A stretch of 64,000 nt of DNA from Odontesthes bonariensis (lineage: Eukaryota; Chordata; Actinopteri; Atheriniformes; Atherinopsidae), in NCBI RefSeq assembly GCF_027942865.1, contig NC_134526.1, positions 19,077,784 through 19,141,783 of the forward strand. The letters are read 5' to 3'. This document shows positions 21,052-33,698 of the stretch, piece after piece (positions within the stretch are counted from its first letter, which is position 1; every line of letters starts with the position of its first letter). A program made the translations under genes and the position numbers. Under the pieces are notes generated by a model. That model saw nothing but the letters and a program-made list of their open reading frames with translations. It did no database searches and was not told the origin of the DNA.

Positions 21052-22000
21052 GATGGTGCTGAAGGTGATCTGATGTCATTGATTGGATCAGACTCAGCTC
21101 TTTATGGCATCATTGAGGAAGTTCACTTTGCATAGAAAAGGACAGAGACAGGTTATAATGCAGCTATGTGCTGCTGGGGAGTCTGATTTGTAAGGTACCC
21201 TTTGTTAACACTTGGGGCACGTATTAAGGACACTATCATATTGTTCCTGTAGAATACAACAGATTTGGTTATTGTCTTATTTCAGTTTGTACTCAATAAC
21301 ACAAATAGATATTGAGCTTTCTGGTCTGAAAGAATATTTTTCTAATTGTCTTAAAACTCCCTTTAAAGGTGTTAGAATGTTGCAGCAGTAAAATCAATTT
21401 CTTACATGTTACAATGCGTGTGAGAGAGATATGTTAACAAATATAGTTTTAAAAAAGTCTTGCGGCTGTAATCTTTGTCTGTATGCTGTAGGTGAGGGAT
21501 GTACTGTAGCATTGGCATCTCATCATATTACAGATCTGTTATATCCTGTGCATTTTGTAGAAATAAAAATCAAGGTATTCGTAAAGCCTCTCTCATCACA
21601 AACGTTTTCTTCCATTACTGAATGACTGTTTGTCAGTAATGTCTGATGAAATTTATAAAAGCAAGAAGCACTAAGCTTGATCCTTCAATGTTGTGTATAG
21701 ATCAAAAGAGACAAGTCAGGAGGACAGAAGTGCAGTACACTGTTCCCACTGTTTATGGAGCACATTTCTGATTCAATGAGGTTTTCTTCTTCAAATTTCT
21801 TCATATTCCTTATCTGTTTCAATGCTGCATGTTCAAAGTTTTATGACTATTCTCATTGCATATTATTAATTCACAATTTTTCAATGGTAACTTTTAATCA
21901 TTTATATGAAACACTGATAACACTACATTAGTATATGCAAAATCCCTCCTTCTGAATCTTCCGAGGAAAATGTCAATTTGAATAGAAGAAAAACTGATAC
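20905..22000. repeat. Tandem duplication unit, copy 2
   Basis: Sister of 18420-19610. Homology ends near 22000. Confidence 0.88.
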
Positions 22001-22194
22001 TGAGTTTCATTTTAGAAATCACATTTAAATCACCAGCTGGATGTCCTTGGCCATGTCTGTTGCAAATTCAGTATAACAGTCTGTTTATGTTTAACTATCT
22101 CACGGTAAAATGTAAAACCATCTTGTCAAGCATCATCGGTGAAGCGAAAAGAATGACTCGGTCTGCCCTGGAGAATAGTATGCAATAAGGCCTC

Positions 22195-22680
22195 CAAACT
22201 GTCACGCCCATGGGACTCATGTTTTAAGTTTTATGTTTTTTGTGTTCAGTTCATGTCCAGGTTTTGAGTTTTAGGTTTTGCCATTGTTTTCCCCCTCACT
22301 TCCTTCACTCAGGTCATTAGTTAATTCCCCTCACCTGTTCATTCCCCACCAGCTGCACCCACTCACTTAATCACTCAGTCCCTATTTAGTTTGCAGTTCC
22401 CCCCTGTCTTGTCGTCGTTTTTTTGTTCGTTTCATGTCCCACATACCTTACCTGCCTTGTTACCCATGTGCCACGTGACCTACCAAGTTAAGTATGTATT
22501 TATCCATGCCATGTTAAGTTCTTTGTTTTGTTTTCCTAGTATTGATCCACAGTTAAGTTTTTGAAATCCGGCTCAGCCGTGCCTTTTGTTCTTTGTTTTT
22601 GCTTTAATAAACCAAGCTTTCTTTTTGAAGTCCGCATCCGTGTCCTTCCCCAAACCAAACCTGACACAAACAGGATAAGA
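22195..22680. repeat. Putative interspersed repeat, about 490 bp
   Basis: A pyrimidine-rich block whose composition differs sharply from its AT-rich surroundings. It starts CTGTCACGCCCATGG, has AATAAA at about 22605 and ends CCTGACACA. The ends are weakly inverted (TGTCACG/CCTGACA). It resembles common fish repeats, but I cannot name the family. From 22690 to 24335 no gene is supported. Confidence 0.4.
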
Positions 22681-24339
22681 GACCACACGGGTTGCTTCAA
22701 TGTGACAGCCTCAATATGAAGAAGAGCACTAACATGAAATTATTAATTATTAAATAATAAAACTCATAACCACATCACAGTTGGCCTCTAATGCTTCCAT
22801 GTTTAACTCATATCAGGGTTCAGTTGCTAACAGGAACTGAGCTGCATGTTTAGAACACCATCTTTTTTTAAAGATTTTATTTTCTTATTTTAAGACATGA
22901 TGGAATTGTGCACACATATTAACACAAATACTGCACATCTATATCAAAGTAGACTGCAGTACGGGGTGTATCAATATGTATCAGTCTTCTAAACTAGATG
23001 TTTCAGTCCTCAAAGAGCCCATAAAACAATGTGTACTTGATGTTACAGTTGATATTTGAAGCATCATTGTTTCATCTGAGGATGTGTGTACAGAATGTGA
23101 GCTACTTCATGCCAGAACACCTGCTGACATGCAAATATGTGTGTTTCTGTCTGAAAAGATTAATTATAGTTCTGGCAGTTTCTGCAAAGTTTCACAGCCA
23201 CAGGTGTGGTCCCAGAGGTCCACAGAGAGGGAGGATGTGACACTCTGAAGAGAAACCTGAAACCTTCCGCTCATAAATGATAACAGAAGGTCACAGTACG
23301 TTGACTTCATGCGTTTTGTTTTAGATATTTGCTGTCCTGTTTAAGCCGATAATAAAGTCCTGTTTGTTATCCATCACATGCACCATAACTGAAAACTAAA
23401 AAATTGTTTGCAAACATTAAAAATAAAGCAAAACATAGCTGTTTCTTGCTGAATGTCATTATATGCATGTCAGAAAAAATACACCTGAATAAAATGAAAA
23501 GGGGACGACTTTATCTATTGTAAAATGACAGCATCAAAATCAAAGATTCAACTGAATCAGATTTAAAACATGTTTGTTTTCTTTTCTTTTTTAGAATATA
23601 TAATATAAAAAAGATATATGAAAAATAAATTTGATATTATTGTCAGTCCTTATGTTTGAAGAAAAATTTTAAATTGCAATTATACAACAGATGGAGGATT
23701 GCAAATGTTTCAAAATTACTCAAACACTTGTGATGTGTTGCCATCTGTGACAGCCACACATTCTTCTCATTTCTTCTCTTTATCTGGAAAAACAGATTCT
23801 AAGTTTACAATCATAGGATATTGAGGCACAAATATAGCAACATTGTACCTTTTTCAAGTGGACAACAGTGGACCAAAATGTTGCATATCTGCTACAGGTC
23901 TGTCATAGAGAGCTTTGCAGCCTGCGGCCACCCATTGGGGCAGTAACTCAAAGAAATTTAGCAAGCTGATGAAGAAGACTCGCTCTGTGCTGGACACTGC
24001 TCTGGAGCCCCTGGGCCTGATGCTGCACAATTTGGTGAACATAAAGAACAACAATGACCATCTTTTTCATAACATTGTGTTGAAACAACAGACTGACCAG
24101 ACTGCTGGTCTAAGTTGAAGAGGAGACATCGTGGATGCAGAAGGGGAACGGAGTGGAGAGAAAGGTAAAAGAGGGTTAAACCATTCAAAGTATTATTGAA
24201 TTGAATATAACTGTTGTTAAAAGAAGAGGGGGTGTTACATAGCAATAAATATGGCACTTCTCCATCTTTTCTGAAATGTGTTTCCACCATCAAATTCAAG
24301 GTGAGCAAATTTTTTTCATGAAATTGTAAAAAGACTCAC

Positions 24340-24670
24340 TGAATGAGAAACTCACGGCAATCAACAGAGTCTTCTGCTGCCAGTCTCTTGACACAAAGGT
24401 ACACAGTATTTCTGGACACATCATATGAAAGCATTAAACAAGATATGGAATATTCATTGTTGGACCCTGATTGCCTTACAATCCATTTCAGGGGTTTCTC
24501 AGGCCTTTGGTTCATCAGGTGACTAGTCACGGATCAAGTCAAACCTCGGTGTACCACATGATATTTTTACTGTTTTCCAGTCCTTTTCACCTCAGAAGTA
24601 CACTGAACTTGTTGGATCTCACTCCAAACTCCCTGAGATGGTCATCAACATCAGCTAAAATTACTAAAGA
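24340..24670 (-). pseudogene. VH17psi, highly diverged relic
   Basis: FR2-like PEKPLKWIV, then FR3-like YDVSRNTVYLCVKRLAAEDS ending at DC where YYC is expected (24530-24345). Upstream at about 24540-24665 an out-of-frame FR1-like piece (SEVKRTG) is visible. No RSS or leader was recognised. It is the outermost trace of the VH block. Confidence 0.6.
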
Positions 24671-24689
24671 GAGTTCAGAGTACAAAATC

Positions 24690-27384
24690 ATAAACAATAC
24701 TTATGAGCTATCTAATTTTTAAAACATTTATATAAATTAGCTGTCTGCAAAGCAACACACTGAATGAATCATTAGATGATGCATGGATGAAGTTCAAATG
24801 TAAGAAGACAAGAAGTCACTTGTCATAGTTTCTTATGTGACTTGTCGAACACAACTTTTTCCAAATTAGTTCACTTTCATCCCATTAAACCTGTTGATTT
24901 AGGTGTTTCATTCCATTTGCAAAGCACAGATTAACTTTTAGTTGACAGGAAAGGGCAAGTTAATAAACGTAACTCTACGGAGACACTTTATTTTTCATAT
25001 TGATAATATGTGTAGTCATTAGACAAAAATGCATCGGCATAAAAAGGGTACGGACTCACACACAGACAAATATTAACTGGACATTTCACAGTTAAAAGCA
25101 TTTCTCCGGTTTGGCCAAGTCTGGAAATTAGAGCACAACACACTGTCATTAAGCCTGACTGACCGGGATTAGTATGTTTGAGCTGTTTAAGGAGCTGAGA
25201 TATGAAATAAAACCCTGTTCAAAAATCCTCCAGCTGTTGACAGCATCAAAATATCTGACCACGTATGTCAAGTTTATCTGAAAGAATTCTCATCTCCACC
25301 TAGAGGTTTAAAGAATTACTGCTGGTTAGATGGAGAGTTGACGAGAAACAAATCAAGAAGCTGTATACTTATAAGGACATAAGCACAGAGAAATGACCAA
25401 CTACTGAGACATTTCTGTCTTTGGTGAACCCATCTCTCCTTTCTGTTGCACAGTGTTGGCAACTTTAAAAGGAAATTAAACACTTTCATTGCCTTGCATT
25501 CATAAGATTTTGCCCTCTGAGACTGTGGCAATTTCCTTGCTATTTTCCATCTTCCCACATTCCAATAACTGTTCTATGAGGGCTAAAGAGAATGAGTAAA
25601 ATGTTTCTGACAAAAAATTCAGACCCCTGCGAGCGTTAAAAGGAGAGAGGGAAATGCTATAAGCTGAATCTGCGAGAAAGAAACAGTTCACCACAAAGAA
25701 AATCTCATTGTGGGTCACATTTTGTCTTTAGCCTTGGGGTCCCATAAAGGTAGATAGAAGAAGAGAGGCTGATCTCAAACAGGATTCATAAAAAAGTGGT
25801 TGTTAAAATGTATTCAGTCCTTGTACTGCTCAAATACTGAATCTTAACATTTGGTAAAGATGTTTTCCTTTCATACAGTGAAGGTGACATGAAATGATCT
25901 GTTTTGGAATGGCTTTCCATAGTTTGCTCCTGTGAACCTTTCTCTCACCTCGTTCCTTTATGACTGTTGTCAGTTTATTGCCATCACCTGTTGTTCATTT
26001 GTGATTTCTTTCCTCATGATAGATCCGCTTCTTGCTCCTATTAAACCTTTATTTGGCTGTCTGCTCCCTATCGGTGTGGAAAAAATGTTTCTGTCTCTGT
26101 CTTTGCCTCTGCCCAGTTTTCTGTTTGTCTTGATCTGATTTTTAATACCCTGCTTTGGATATCATTGAAATGCATCTCAAAGATAAGACTAGAGGAAAGT
26201 TTCACCCAATTTCCTATTTTTCTCCGGCGCTAGTTTCACAATCAAACTGGGACTCGCTTGCTGTCACACTTTTGTTTTTGTTGCAAGCAGATTTTCATAT
26301 CATAATCATACCAAAAACGTAGTTAAATGGAAGTAAGTCCTTTTAGGTGTTCCTTAAAGAAAATTTAATTTTATCAGGGCAAACAGAGGTAGTTTGCCAT
26401 GACTCTTCCTACATCATTCATTTATTAATATTTTGTGGTGCCATGGCTGCTTTGAATGGACAAAGCATACACAGCACTTTAACATATATTGAAAAATATA
26501 TGGATGACATAACCATGAAAAAATACAGCTTACATCAAATCCTACAAAAGGACATTATGTACCAAGAGATATATGATTGAACTGGTGAACGGAATATGAC
26601 CGTTAATCTGTCTGTGGAAGATATACAGACAGAACTGGATCAGGCCTTTTATGTAAAAAGACATGGAAGATCATGTCATGGCAATAGCAGGCATCTAATA
26701 TGATTCCCCTTTCCCTGGATGTGTTGAATTTCAGACACCAAACCGGTCACTGCTCATTTATCTGATTAGTTAAATGCTTCTCGGAAGGCAATCAAACAAC
26801 TCAACTACAAATGTGATAACTGTATATTAGAAACAGTTTGTGGGAACACCTCAATTTTGCATAAGCACTATTTTATATGATTATGCAATGTATAATTCTG
26901 CTTTAAAAACACAAGGGACAAGCCGTGTGAGGGATGCAGTTGTTTACAATTTTTTTTCTAATTGCTTGTTGTTTTTCATGATTTGCATGGTGAGTCTGAT
27001 TATTGTGACAAAACATTTGCACATATCGAAGTTAGAATTCCAATTTTATCAATTATATTTGAGACCAGTCTCAAAATGTTTTTTGGGTTGTTTTTTTTTT
27101 GCATATATTCTATAAGCCGATTAAATGTACTAAAAATTGATGCTTTCAAAAACAGCGTTGATGTTTGTCTGAAATTGTGGACGGCATTAAGCCCATCTTT
27201 CCTCTGACCAGAGCTGAAAAGATTATCCATCAGAGACGTCATCCCTCATGGAATGGGCAGATACGCAAAGATCCTCATGGCTAAAAAATGAATTAAGTGA
27301 TTGAAAGCTGCTGGAAATTTTTTCTCTTTAGATTTCGCAAAGAATTTTTCCTTATTTCCAAGGATCTAGACTGAGTCGGTCGTC
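24690..27384. other. Non-coding, boundary between VH block and cabp5
   Basis: About 2.7 kb of AT-rich DNA with short ORFs lacking family features. The cabp5 promoter should lie in the right-hand end; no clear TATA box was picked out. Confidence 0.6.
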
Positions 27385-29692
27385 ATGAGTCTCAAGCAGC
27401 CCTGCATCTTTCTCCGAGGAGGAGGAAAAATGAGACCAGTAAGTCCGTACGGTTTGATAATTCAGTGGTACAATGCTTAGTATCCATGCTTTGTCTGTTT
27501 TGTTCTTTTTACAATAGTTGTTTTGATCTTTAAGCTTTGAGCTTTCTGAATCACAAAACAATTCAATGCATTTCTAATGAATTATTTTCTTGTTGCTTGG
27601 TTTGACCGAAGCATGATATGTCTTCTTGAAGAGTTTTTGTTATCATGGTCAGGCTTGTTTGGTATGATTTTAGACTTAATGCAGAGACTGGAGTAGGGAC
27701 AGCAAAGCAAAGATTTTACTAGATACATTTGGGTGATGCATCGGGAGTCAGTTACTTTTTATAATACCTTAAGTTTCAAAGACTTCATTTGCACACTACC
27801 TTATCTCATACTGAGATTCAACATCTTGACGTGTTCACTTGTTCATATGTTGACCAGAAACTTACATTTATAATTGATTGAGCAATTCTAAATGTTGAAA
27901 AAATATTTCACGTTAATATTCAATGGACTCATCCCGAACTGTGTACAATCAATAATCATTTTAAAACATGTTACACTGAGAGACTAAGCAGAAACAAGAA
28001 CGTAATCTTATGAAAAGCTCAATTCTAGATTTTAAAGAGGGGGAAAAAAAGAAAACAGCAAAGAAACATTATGCTCTAACAAAATTTGTCAAGCTTGAAT
28101 CACACCGATTCCAAAATGTTAATTTCAAAACAATTTGTTGTGGTAATTATTATTTTTTTGGATATTGTATATAGGCCAAAAACCCTGGCATCATGCAGGA
28201 GGACACAGTCTGTGTGACTATTACCAAGATCATTACAGTGCTACTAGGATGATTCAGGAGTTGATGGACCACAGAAAGAAAATAACTTTATTAGCATTTT
28301 TTTTGTGACCAATGATTGAATAAAAAGCAAACTAACATCATTGTTGTATCTGTACCATCATTTTTCCTTTTTCAGACAAGAAACCTCACACAGGATGAAA
28401 TGGAAGGTAAGGCACTTTTTAAGACATACTGCATCGGTTTTATTATGTTTTCAGAAATTTTGTTGAGGGCAGTTCTCCATTTCCCGTCACCTGTATGATT
28501 TGTAGAGTTACGTGAAGCTTTTGTGGAGTTTGATAAAGACAAGGACGGCTACATAAGCTGCAAAGACTTGGGGAACCTAATGAGGACCATGGGCTACATG
28601 CCAACTGAGATGGAGCTGATAGAACTGAGCCAAAACATCAACATGAACTGTGAGTGTTCTTGTGAAACTGAAGAAAAATGGAATGCACCGAGTTAATGTG
28701 TAAAATTATTACACTGAATATGTTTAGAACAATTACTTATATTTTTGTTTGTTTTTGTTTACTTTATTCACAATATATACTCAGCAAAATAGTCATCTTC
28801 ATAACAACCACATTTTGTGCTGTAAGAAAGCCCGAAAAATCAGGTTTTTTTACAAATATATAATTTAATTATTTGTTTATTGTTGTCCTGTCTGTAATTC
28901 TTATTGCAGTGGGGGGGCAGGTGGACTTTGAAGATTTTGTGGAACTAATGACCCCCAAGCTTCTGGATGAAACTGCAGGGATGATCGGGTTGAGGGAACT
29001 TAAAGATGCTTTCAAAGAGGTGAGCTCAACATTCCCTTTTTGTACATACGGTGTTTGGCGCCACATGCTGGACACTGAAAGAACTCAGAGTAAAAACTCA
29101 AACGCAGTGTTGAGAAAACATAACGCCACAGAATGCATTAAAAAAGCCCTAAAACCAGTATCTCCTCCCCCCTTCCTGCAGTTTGATATCGATGGGGATG
29201 GTTCGATCACGTCTAAAGAGTTGAAACATGCAATGCTAAAGTTATTAGGTGAGCACACCAGCAAAAATGAAATTAATGCCGTTGTCAGAGAAGTTGACAA
29301 CAATGGAGACGGAAAAGTAGACTTTGAGGGTAAGTTACAAATGAACACAAACGCACACAATTATTTGGGCCAAAGAATAACGGCATTATGGAATAATCTG
29401 TTGTTATATGTTGTCTGTTGTAATAAATGTTTTGTTGTTCTTAAATATTCTCCAAGGAAAGTAAACTCTCAGAGGAATCCATCAGCAATTCAATCGCTTA
29501 CACGGCTAAAACTTGACCTACTATTTTTTATTTTTCACCATGAAGTCGGAAGTAATCTGTTGTGTGTTTGTTCATACTTCAGCAGTTGTATGGAAATTGT
29601 TGTCAGCTCACACTGAACATACAATGATTTAGCTAATCAATATTTTGTTTGTTGTCTTCCCAGAGTTTGTGAAAATGATGTCAAAGAAATGA
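27385..29692 (+). CDS. cabp5: CaBP5-like neuronal Ca2+-binding protein, six exons
   Basis: Encodes a calmodulin-related EF-hand protein of the CaBP1/2/4/5 family, which binds and tunes voltage-gated Ca2+ channels, chiefly in retina. Predicted exons: 27385-27438 ([18 protein letters not shown], donor GTAAGT), 28376-28406, 28506-28649, 28910-29019, 29182-29329 and 29664-29692 (stop TGA). All introns are GT-AG and phases agree, giving 171 aa; human CaBP5 is of similar length. EF1 is [15 protein letters not shown]2 ([13 protein letters not shown]) lacks the acidic loop start, as is typical of the family. EF3 is [13 protein letters not shown] and EF4 is [13 protein letters not shown], ending VKMMSKK. 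The CIFLRGG N-terminus points to CaBP5 rather than CaBP1 or 2. ATTAAA at 29791-29796 is a likely poly(A) signal. Confidence 0.9.
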
Positions 29693-29799
29693 GGATAAAA
29701 GCGTGAAGACTGGAAACAACCGGATGCATTTTCTATCATATTTTGTGCTGACGATTGCCTCATTATTGTGTATCATTCTACTGTCCTGTCATTAAAGTT

Positions 29800-31884
29800 C
29801 CACCTGTCCCATGCTTGATAATGTGATGCTTGATTATTGTATGACGGCAAAGGTTTCCCCTTTCTGTTGAAAACTGACTGATATGAAATTCCAATGGTGA
29901 TTCTAGCTTGCCAATGCCAGTGTAATTTCATCACATTTTTTTACTGTAGATTATTGTGATCTACAGTATTTTACCTTGAATCCCACAGATCCATCCCAGT
30001 GACTGAGCAGTGAGTGTTTGTGTGTCATTGTTGTTGTTAGTTGTTCAAAAGTTCAGAAATTCCAAACTGGGGCTCCAGTGCTGACATGAAAGAGAAAAAA
30101 GCTTGTGAAATTAGAGTGTCTGATGTTAATGGAAGTGGAAACACAGAACAAAAGTGAATCAAGTTGATTTGTTTTAGCAGCGCTGTGTTCTGGATTGCAG
30201 GCTGACTTTACAGTCTTTGCCATGACTGAGCAAAGTGGAATTAGTACAATTAGTACTAATTAGACGAGACCTCACTGAAATTCCTGTGATCTAAATCTAA
30301 TCATACTATAAAGGTACATATTGTATATATGTTTGATGTGAGTTTACCCTCTAGGATACTTTCCCTACATGAGTGCAATTAGGTGAACTGTTCATCCTTA
30401 CTGTAGACTAATTGTTGTTTTTTGACCCATAAAGGAGAAAATTAATTTTGACTTAGCAGTGTTGTTTTGGAGGCACACTGATGTATGGCTGGAGCTTGTC
30501 CACATCTACTGAAAACATCTGGACCGGCTTGGTCTCATTTGTGTTGGATTCAACCTGGATTGAGCTTTATTTGGATGTAAATATCAGTTATTTCACTGGT
30601 CATTCAATGGCTTCTTGGATATAAAGCTCATGCTAATGTGATATTGTGTAGGAGGAATAATAATGGTAAATAAAATGGTAAATACTCGTGTTTTTAACTT
30701 CATGTTACTCAACACAGTTTTAAGGTTACAGTGTGTGCAGTTCTTAGCAAGTAAACTTAGCAGTAAATCGATTAAAGGTTCACCATTGCTCAGCTGGGAT
30801 TGTCTTGAATATGACAGCTGGCACTGCCAGAGAGCTTTGAATGAACTTTTGAACCTTGCATTGAATTATGTGTCCCTTTAGTGACACCTGGAGGACATTA
30901 TCTCAGCAGGACACAGTTACCTTGGTTGTCCATTCTTCACTCCTATGTGTCAACAGGCCTCTCATCATTGCTTAGCTAATTTTTTGCTTTTTAATTAAGC
31001 TTTGAACATGCCTAACTCTGGAGTCTAAATCCCGCCGGCGGGATTTTTGACACATCTCCAAAAACACATCTGTAACTCTGTGAGTTTTTGTCATTCAAAC
31101 ATATAAGTTACACCATTAAAAACCTTGAAACTTCTAGTTTTCAAATATATATATATATTAAAATAAATTATATAGCTGGCCCTTTTTAAAGAGAGTGAAC
31201 AGAAATCTTTGGATTTTCTGTACTCTCTGACTGCAGCAGCTTCCTAGGCCACACCTATCGCTATTCACATGTAAAGTACCAGGTGATTGAGTGGCTATTC
31301 ACAGGTGAGAACACGCCCCATTCAGCCAGCATGTGGGGGAAGGCAGCAATGTCCTGCCAGTGACAGACAATTATCACATGGAGAGTGACAGGGGGGTGGG
31401 GGGAATCAGGGGTGTTACACACCCATCTAATTAGTATTCAACTAACAGAGACATTTCCTGGAGTTACAATGACTTTTTTACAGTTTGTGTGAAAACAAAA
31501 AAACATTTCTGACTGCACTTTTTACTTTTATGCAGCCAACACTTTTGTTTACAAGGTTCAACCTTCAAAAGTCTTGGCTAGATATATTTATAGTGTGTTT
31601 TCTTGCACTGTTTGAAGACCTCTAAAACTTGTTTTTTTGTACAGTTGTGTTTCCCCTCAATTTAAATAAAACTTGTTTGTATTACATTCACTTCACTCTC
31701 ATATTGTTTTTTGTTAGGCTTTTCAGAATACAACCATATGTGTCACTTTTGCATAGATGTTTACAGTTATTTGAAATACTTGAAAATGTCAAGGTGGTGA
31801 CAACTGCCTCAAAGTCTCTGAAAAGGCCTTAGACTCCAGAGGGTTAAAATCAATTGCAAATTTTACAAAATAAAATAATTTTGA
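29800..31884. other. Non-coding, downstream of cabp5
   Basis: AT-rich DNA without a recognisable gene. A short palindrome CCCGCCGGCGGG is at about 31033. Confidence 0.6.
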
Positions 31885-32572
31885 AAAAGGGTGGAATGCT
31901 CTCTTCGGGTCGGGAATGAGATCCTTCCCCAAGTGGAGGAGTTCAAGTATCTCGGGGTCTTGTTCACGAGTGAGGGACGAATGGAACAGGAGATTGACAG
32001 ACGGATTGGTGCGGCGTCTGCAGTGATGCGTGCTCTGCACCGGCCCGTCGTGGTGAAGAAGGAGCTGAGCCAGAAGGCAAAGCTCTCGATTTACCGGTCA
32101 ATCTATGTTCCTACCCTCACCTATCGTCACGAGCTGTGGGTAGTGACCGAAAGAACGAGATCGCGAATACAAGCGGCCGAAATGAGTTTCCTCCGCAGGG
32201 TGTCTGGGCTCTCCCTTAGAGATAGGGTGAGAAGCTCGGTCATCCGGGAGGGGCTCGGAGTAGAACCGCTGCTCCTCCGCATCGAGAGGAGTCAGATGAG
32301 GTGGCTCGGGCATCTGGTGAGAATGCCTCCTGGACGCCTCCCCGGTGAGGTGTTCCGGGCCCGTCCCACTGGGAGGAGGCCCCGGGGAAGACCCAGGACA
32401 CGTTGGAGAGACTATGTCTCTCGGCTGGCCTGGGAACGCCTCGGGGTCCCCCCAGAAGAGCTGGAGGAAGTGGCCGGGGACAGGGACGTCTGGGTCTCTT
32501 TGCTCAAGCTGCTGCCCCCGCGACCCGATCCCCGGACCAGCGGAAGATAATGGATGGATGGATGGAAAATAA
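31885..32572 (+). mobile_element. LINE 3' fragment with (TGGA)n tail
   Basis: An open frame to 32550 encodes the C-terminus of a non-LTR reverse transcriptase: FKYLGVLFTSEGRMEQEIDR, RIQAAEMSFLRRVSG, MRWLGHLVRMPPGRLPGEVF, RPRGRPRTRWRDYV, LPPRPDPR. It ends in GGATGGATGGATGG. The polymerase core with YADD is missing (5' truncation). The frame is undamaged over about 660 nt, so the insertion is fairly young. The tail and sequence suit the RTE/Rex3-like fish LINEs; the clade is uncertain. Confidence 0.88.
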
Positions 32573-33276
32573 TTTCTCATATATTTGTGTTTTGTTTTTC
32601 TTTTTTACTCTTGTTCTGGGCCATGTCATTGATTTCCTTCCACTTGTTGTGGCAGAAGAGACAAATACAATATGCTGACAGGTTTTCTTCCTCCTTCATA
32701 AGCATTTTTGCTCATATCAAATAACAAAATCAAACTGTCCATTTATCAAAAACAACATGTATGGCTTGTAATGCATATATAACACACCACAGTGTGGTCA
32801 AAAAGGAAAACTTAAATCTCAGAGTGCTGGTCAACTGAGTACAAAGGCTCAAAGTCCTCATCACTGCCCAGGTTCAAGTCACAACTGCACACTTTGAAAT
32901 AAAGACCCCAGGAGAAAAAATCCAAATGATGAAATTTTTAAAACTGTGCATCTTGTCAAGATTTCATTTTATAGTAACTTTCAGCTTAGAGCGCTTTTCA
33001 GCTTGGCAAAGATATCCACAGCATGATTCACAATTAGCAAAACCATTGTTCCAAAATTCATTGAAACCTGTGGAGTGTGCTTTAATTGCCAAATACACTG
33101 TTCTCGTTTTCACTTATTGAGTGCCTGGAAATGACTTGAAATAAAACTTTATGATAGATATTCAATGTGTATGGTGATTGAATATGACTGAAAAGTCACT
33201 TCATGAGACATAAATGGAAATCTACAGATGCATAAATGTTCCAAGTCATAGCTAAATTAATATAAACTTAGATAGA

Positions 33277-33617
33277 TGTTGAGTTGTAAATGCATGTTGT
33301 GTTAGTTATCCCATATATACTCTGTTTTTGTTATTGATTAAGAGTCTTGAGTTGAAGTGTGCCTCGCTTAGTTGTGTTAAGGTTGTAAATTTTACTGTTA
33401 GGAATGTGGCCTGGTCCAGGTTGAAACTGGATACCCTTCCTTTGTTTGCTTTTTGTATACACCCATTTTCCTAATAAAATTGAGGAGGCGTGCAGAGATG
33501 CTCCAGAGCGGGTTTGGAGATTGTAAGGAAGTGTCTCTTTAACGCTCTCCTCATGAGTTAAAAATCCTAAACGTCTCTCTCTCTCTTCTTTATAAATTTG
33601 TAGGTTTGAACCTGACA
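33277..33617 (+). repeat. 5' LTR
   Basis: Begins TGTTGAGTTGTAAATGCATG and ends CCTGACA (TG...CA). AATAAA at about 33473 and TATAAATTTG near the end are shared with the 3' LTR. The outer parts match the 3' LTR closely; the middle is clearly diverged. Confidence 0.9.
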
Positions 33618-33623
33618 TTTAAT

Positions 33624-33640
33624 TGGTCCTTCGAGCCGGA
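33624..33640 (+). other. Retroviral primer-binding site (tRNA-Tyr type)
   Basis: TGGTCCTTCGAGCCGGA starts 7 nt after the LTR. It is complementary to a tRNA 3' end with CCA, and fits the eukaryotic tRNA-Tyr acceptor/T-arm (TCCGGCTCGAAGGACCA). tRNA identity is from memory of tRNA-Tyr sequence. Confidence 0.8.
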
Positions 33641-33690
33641 TTCCAAGAGATCTGAGGATTCCAGCGGGCGAGGTAGAATCCAGAAAGACC

Positions 33691-33698
33691 GTGCACGG
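33691..33698 (+). repeat. Target-site duplication of the hAT element, left
   Basis: GTGCACGG, repeated exactly at 36985-36992. The length of 8 bp is the hAT hallmark. Confidence 0.93.

Noticed and set aside
23854-24308. Overlapping frames on both strands near 24 kb
   Set aside because: Possibly an old repeat fragment, but I could not match it to a LINE or gene with confidence.
32098-32580. 160-codon minus-strand ORF
   Set aside because: Antisense of the LINE C-terminal coding region.
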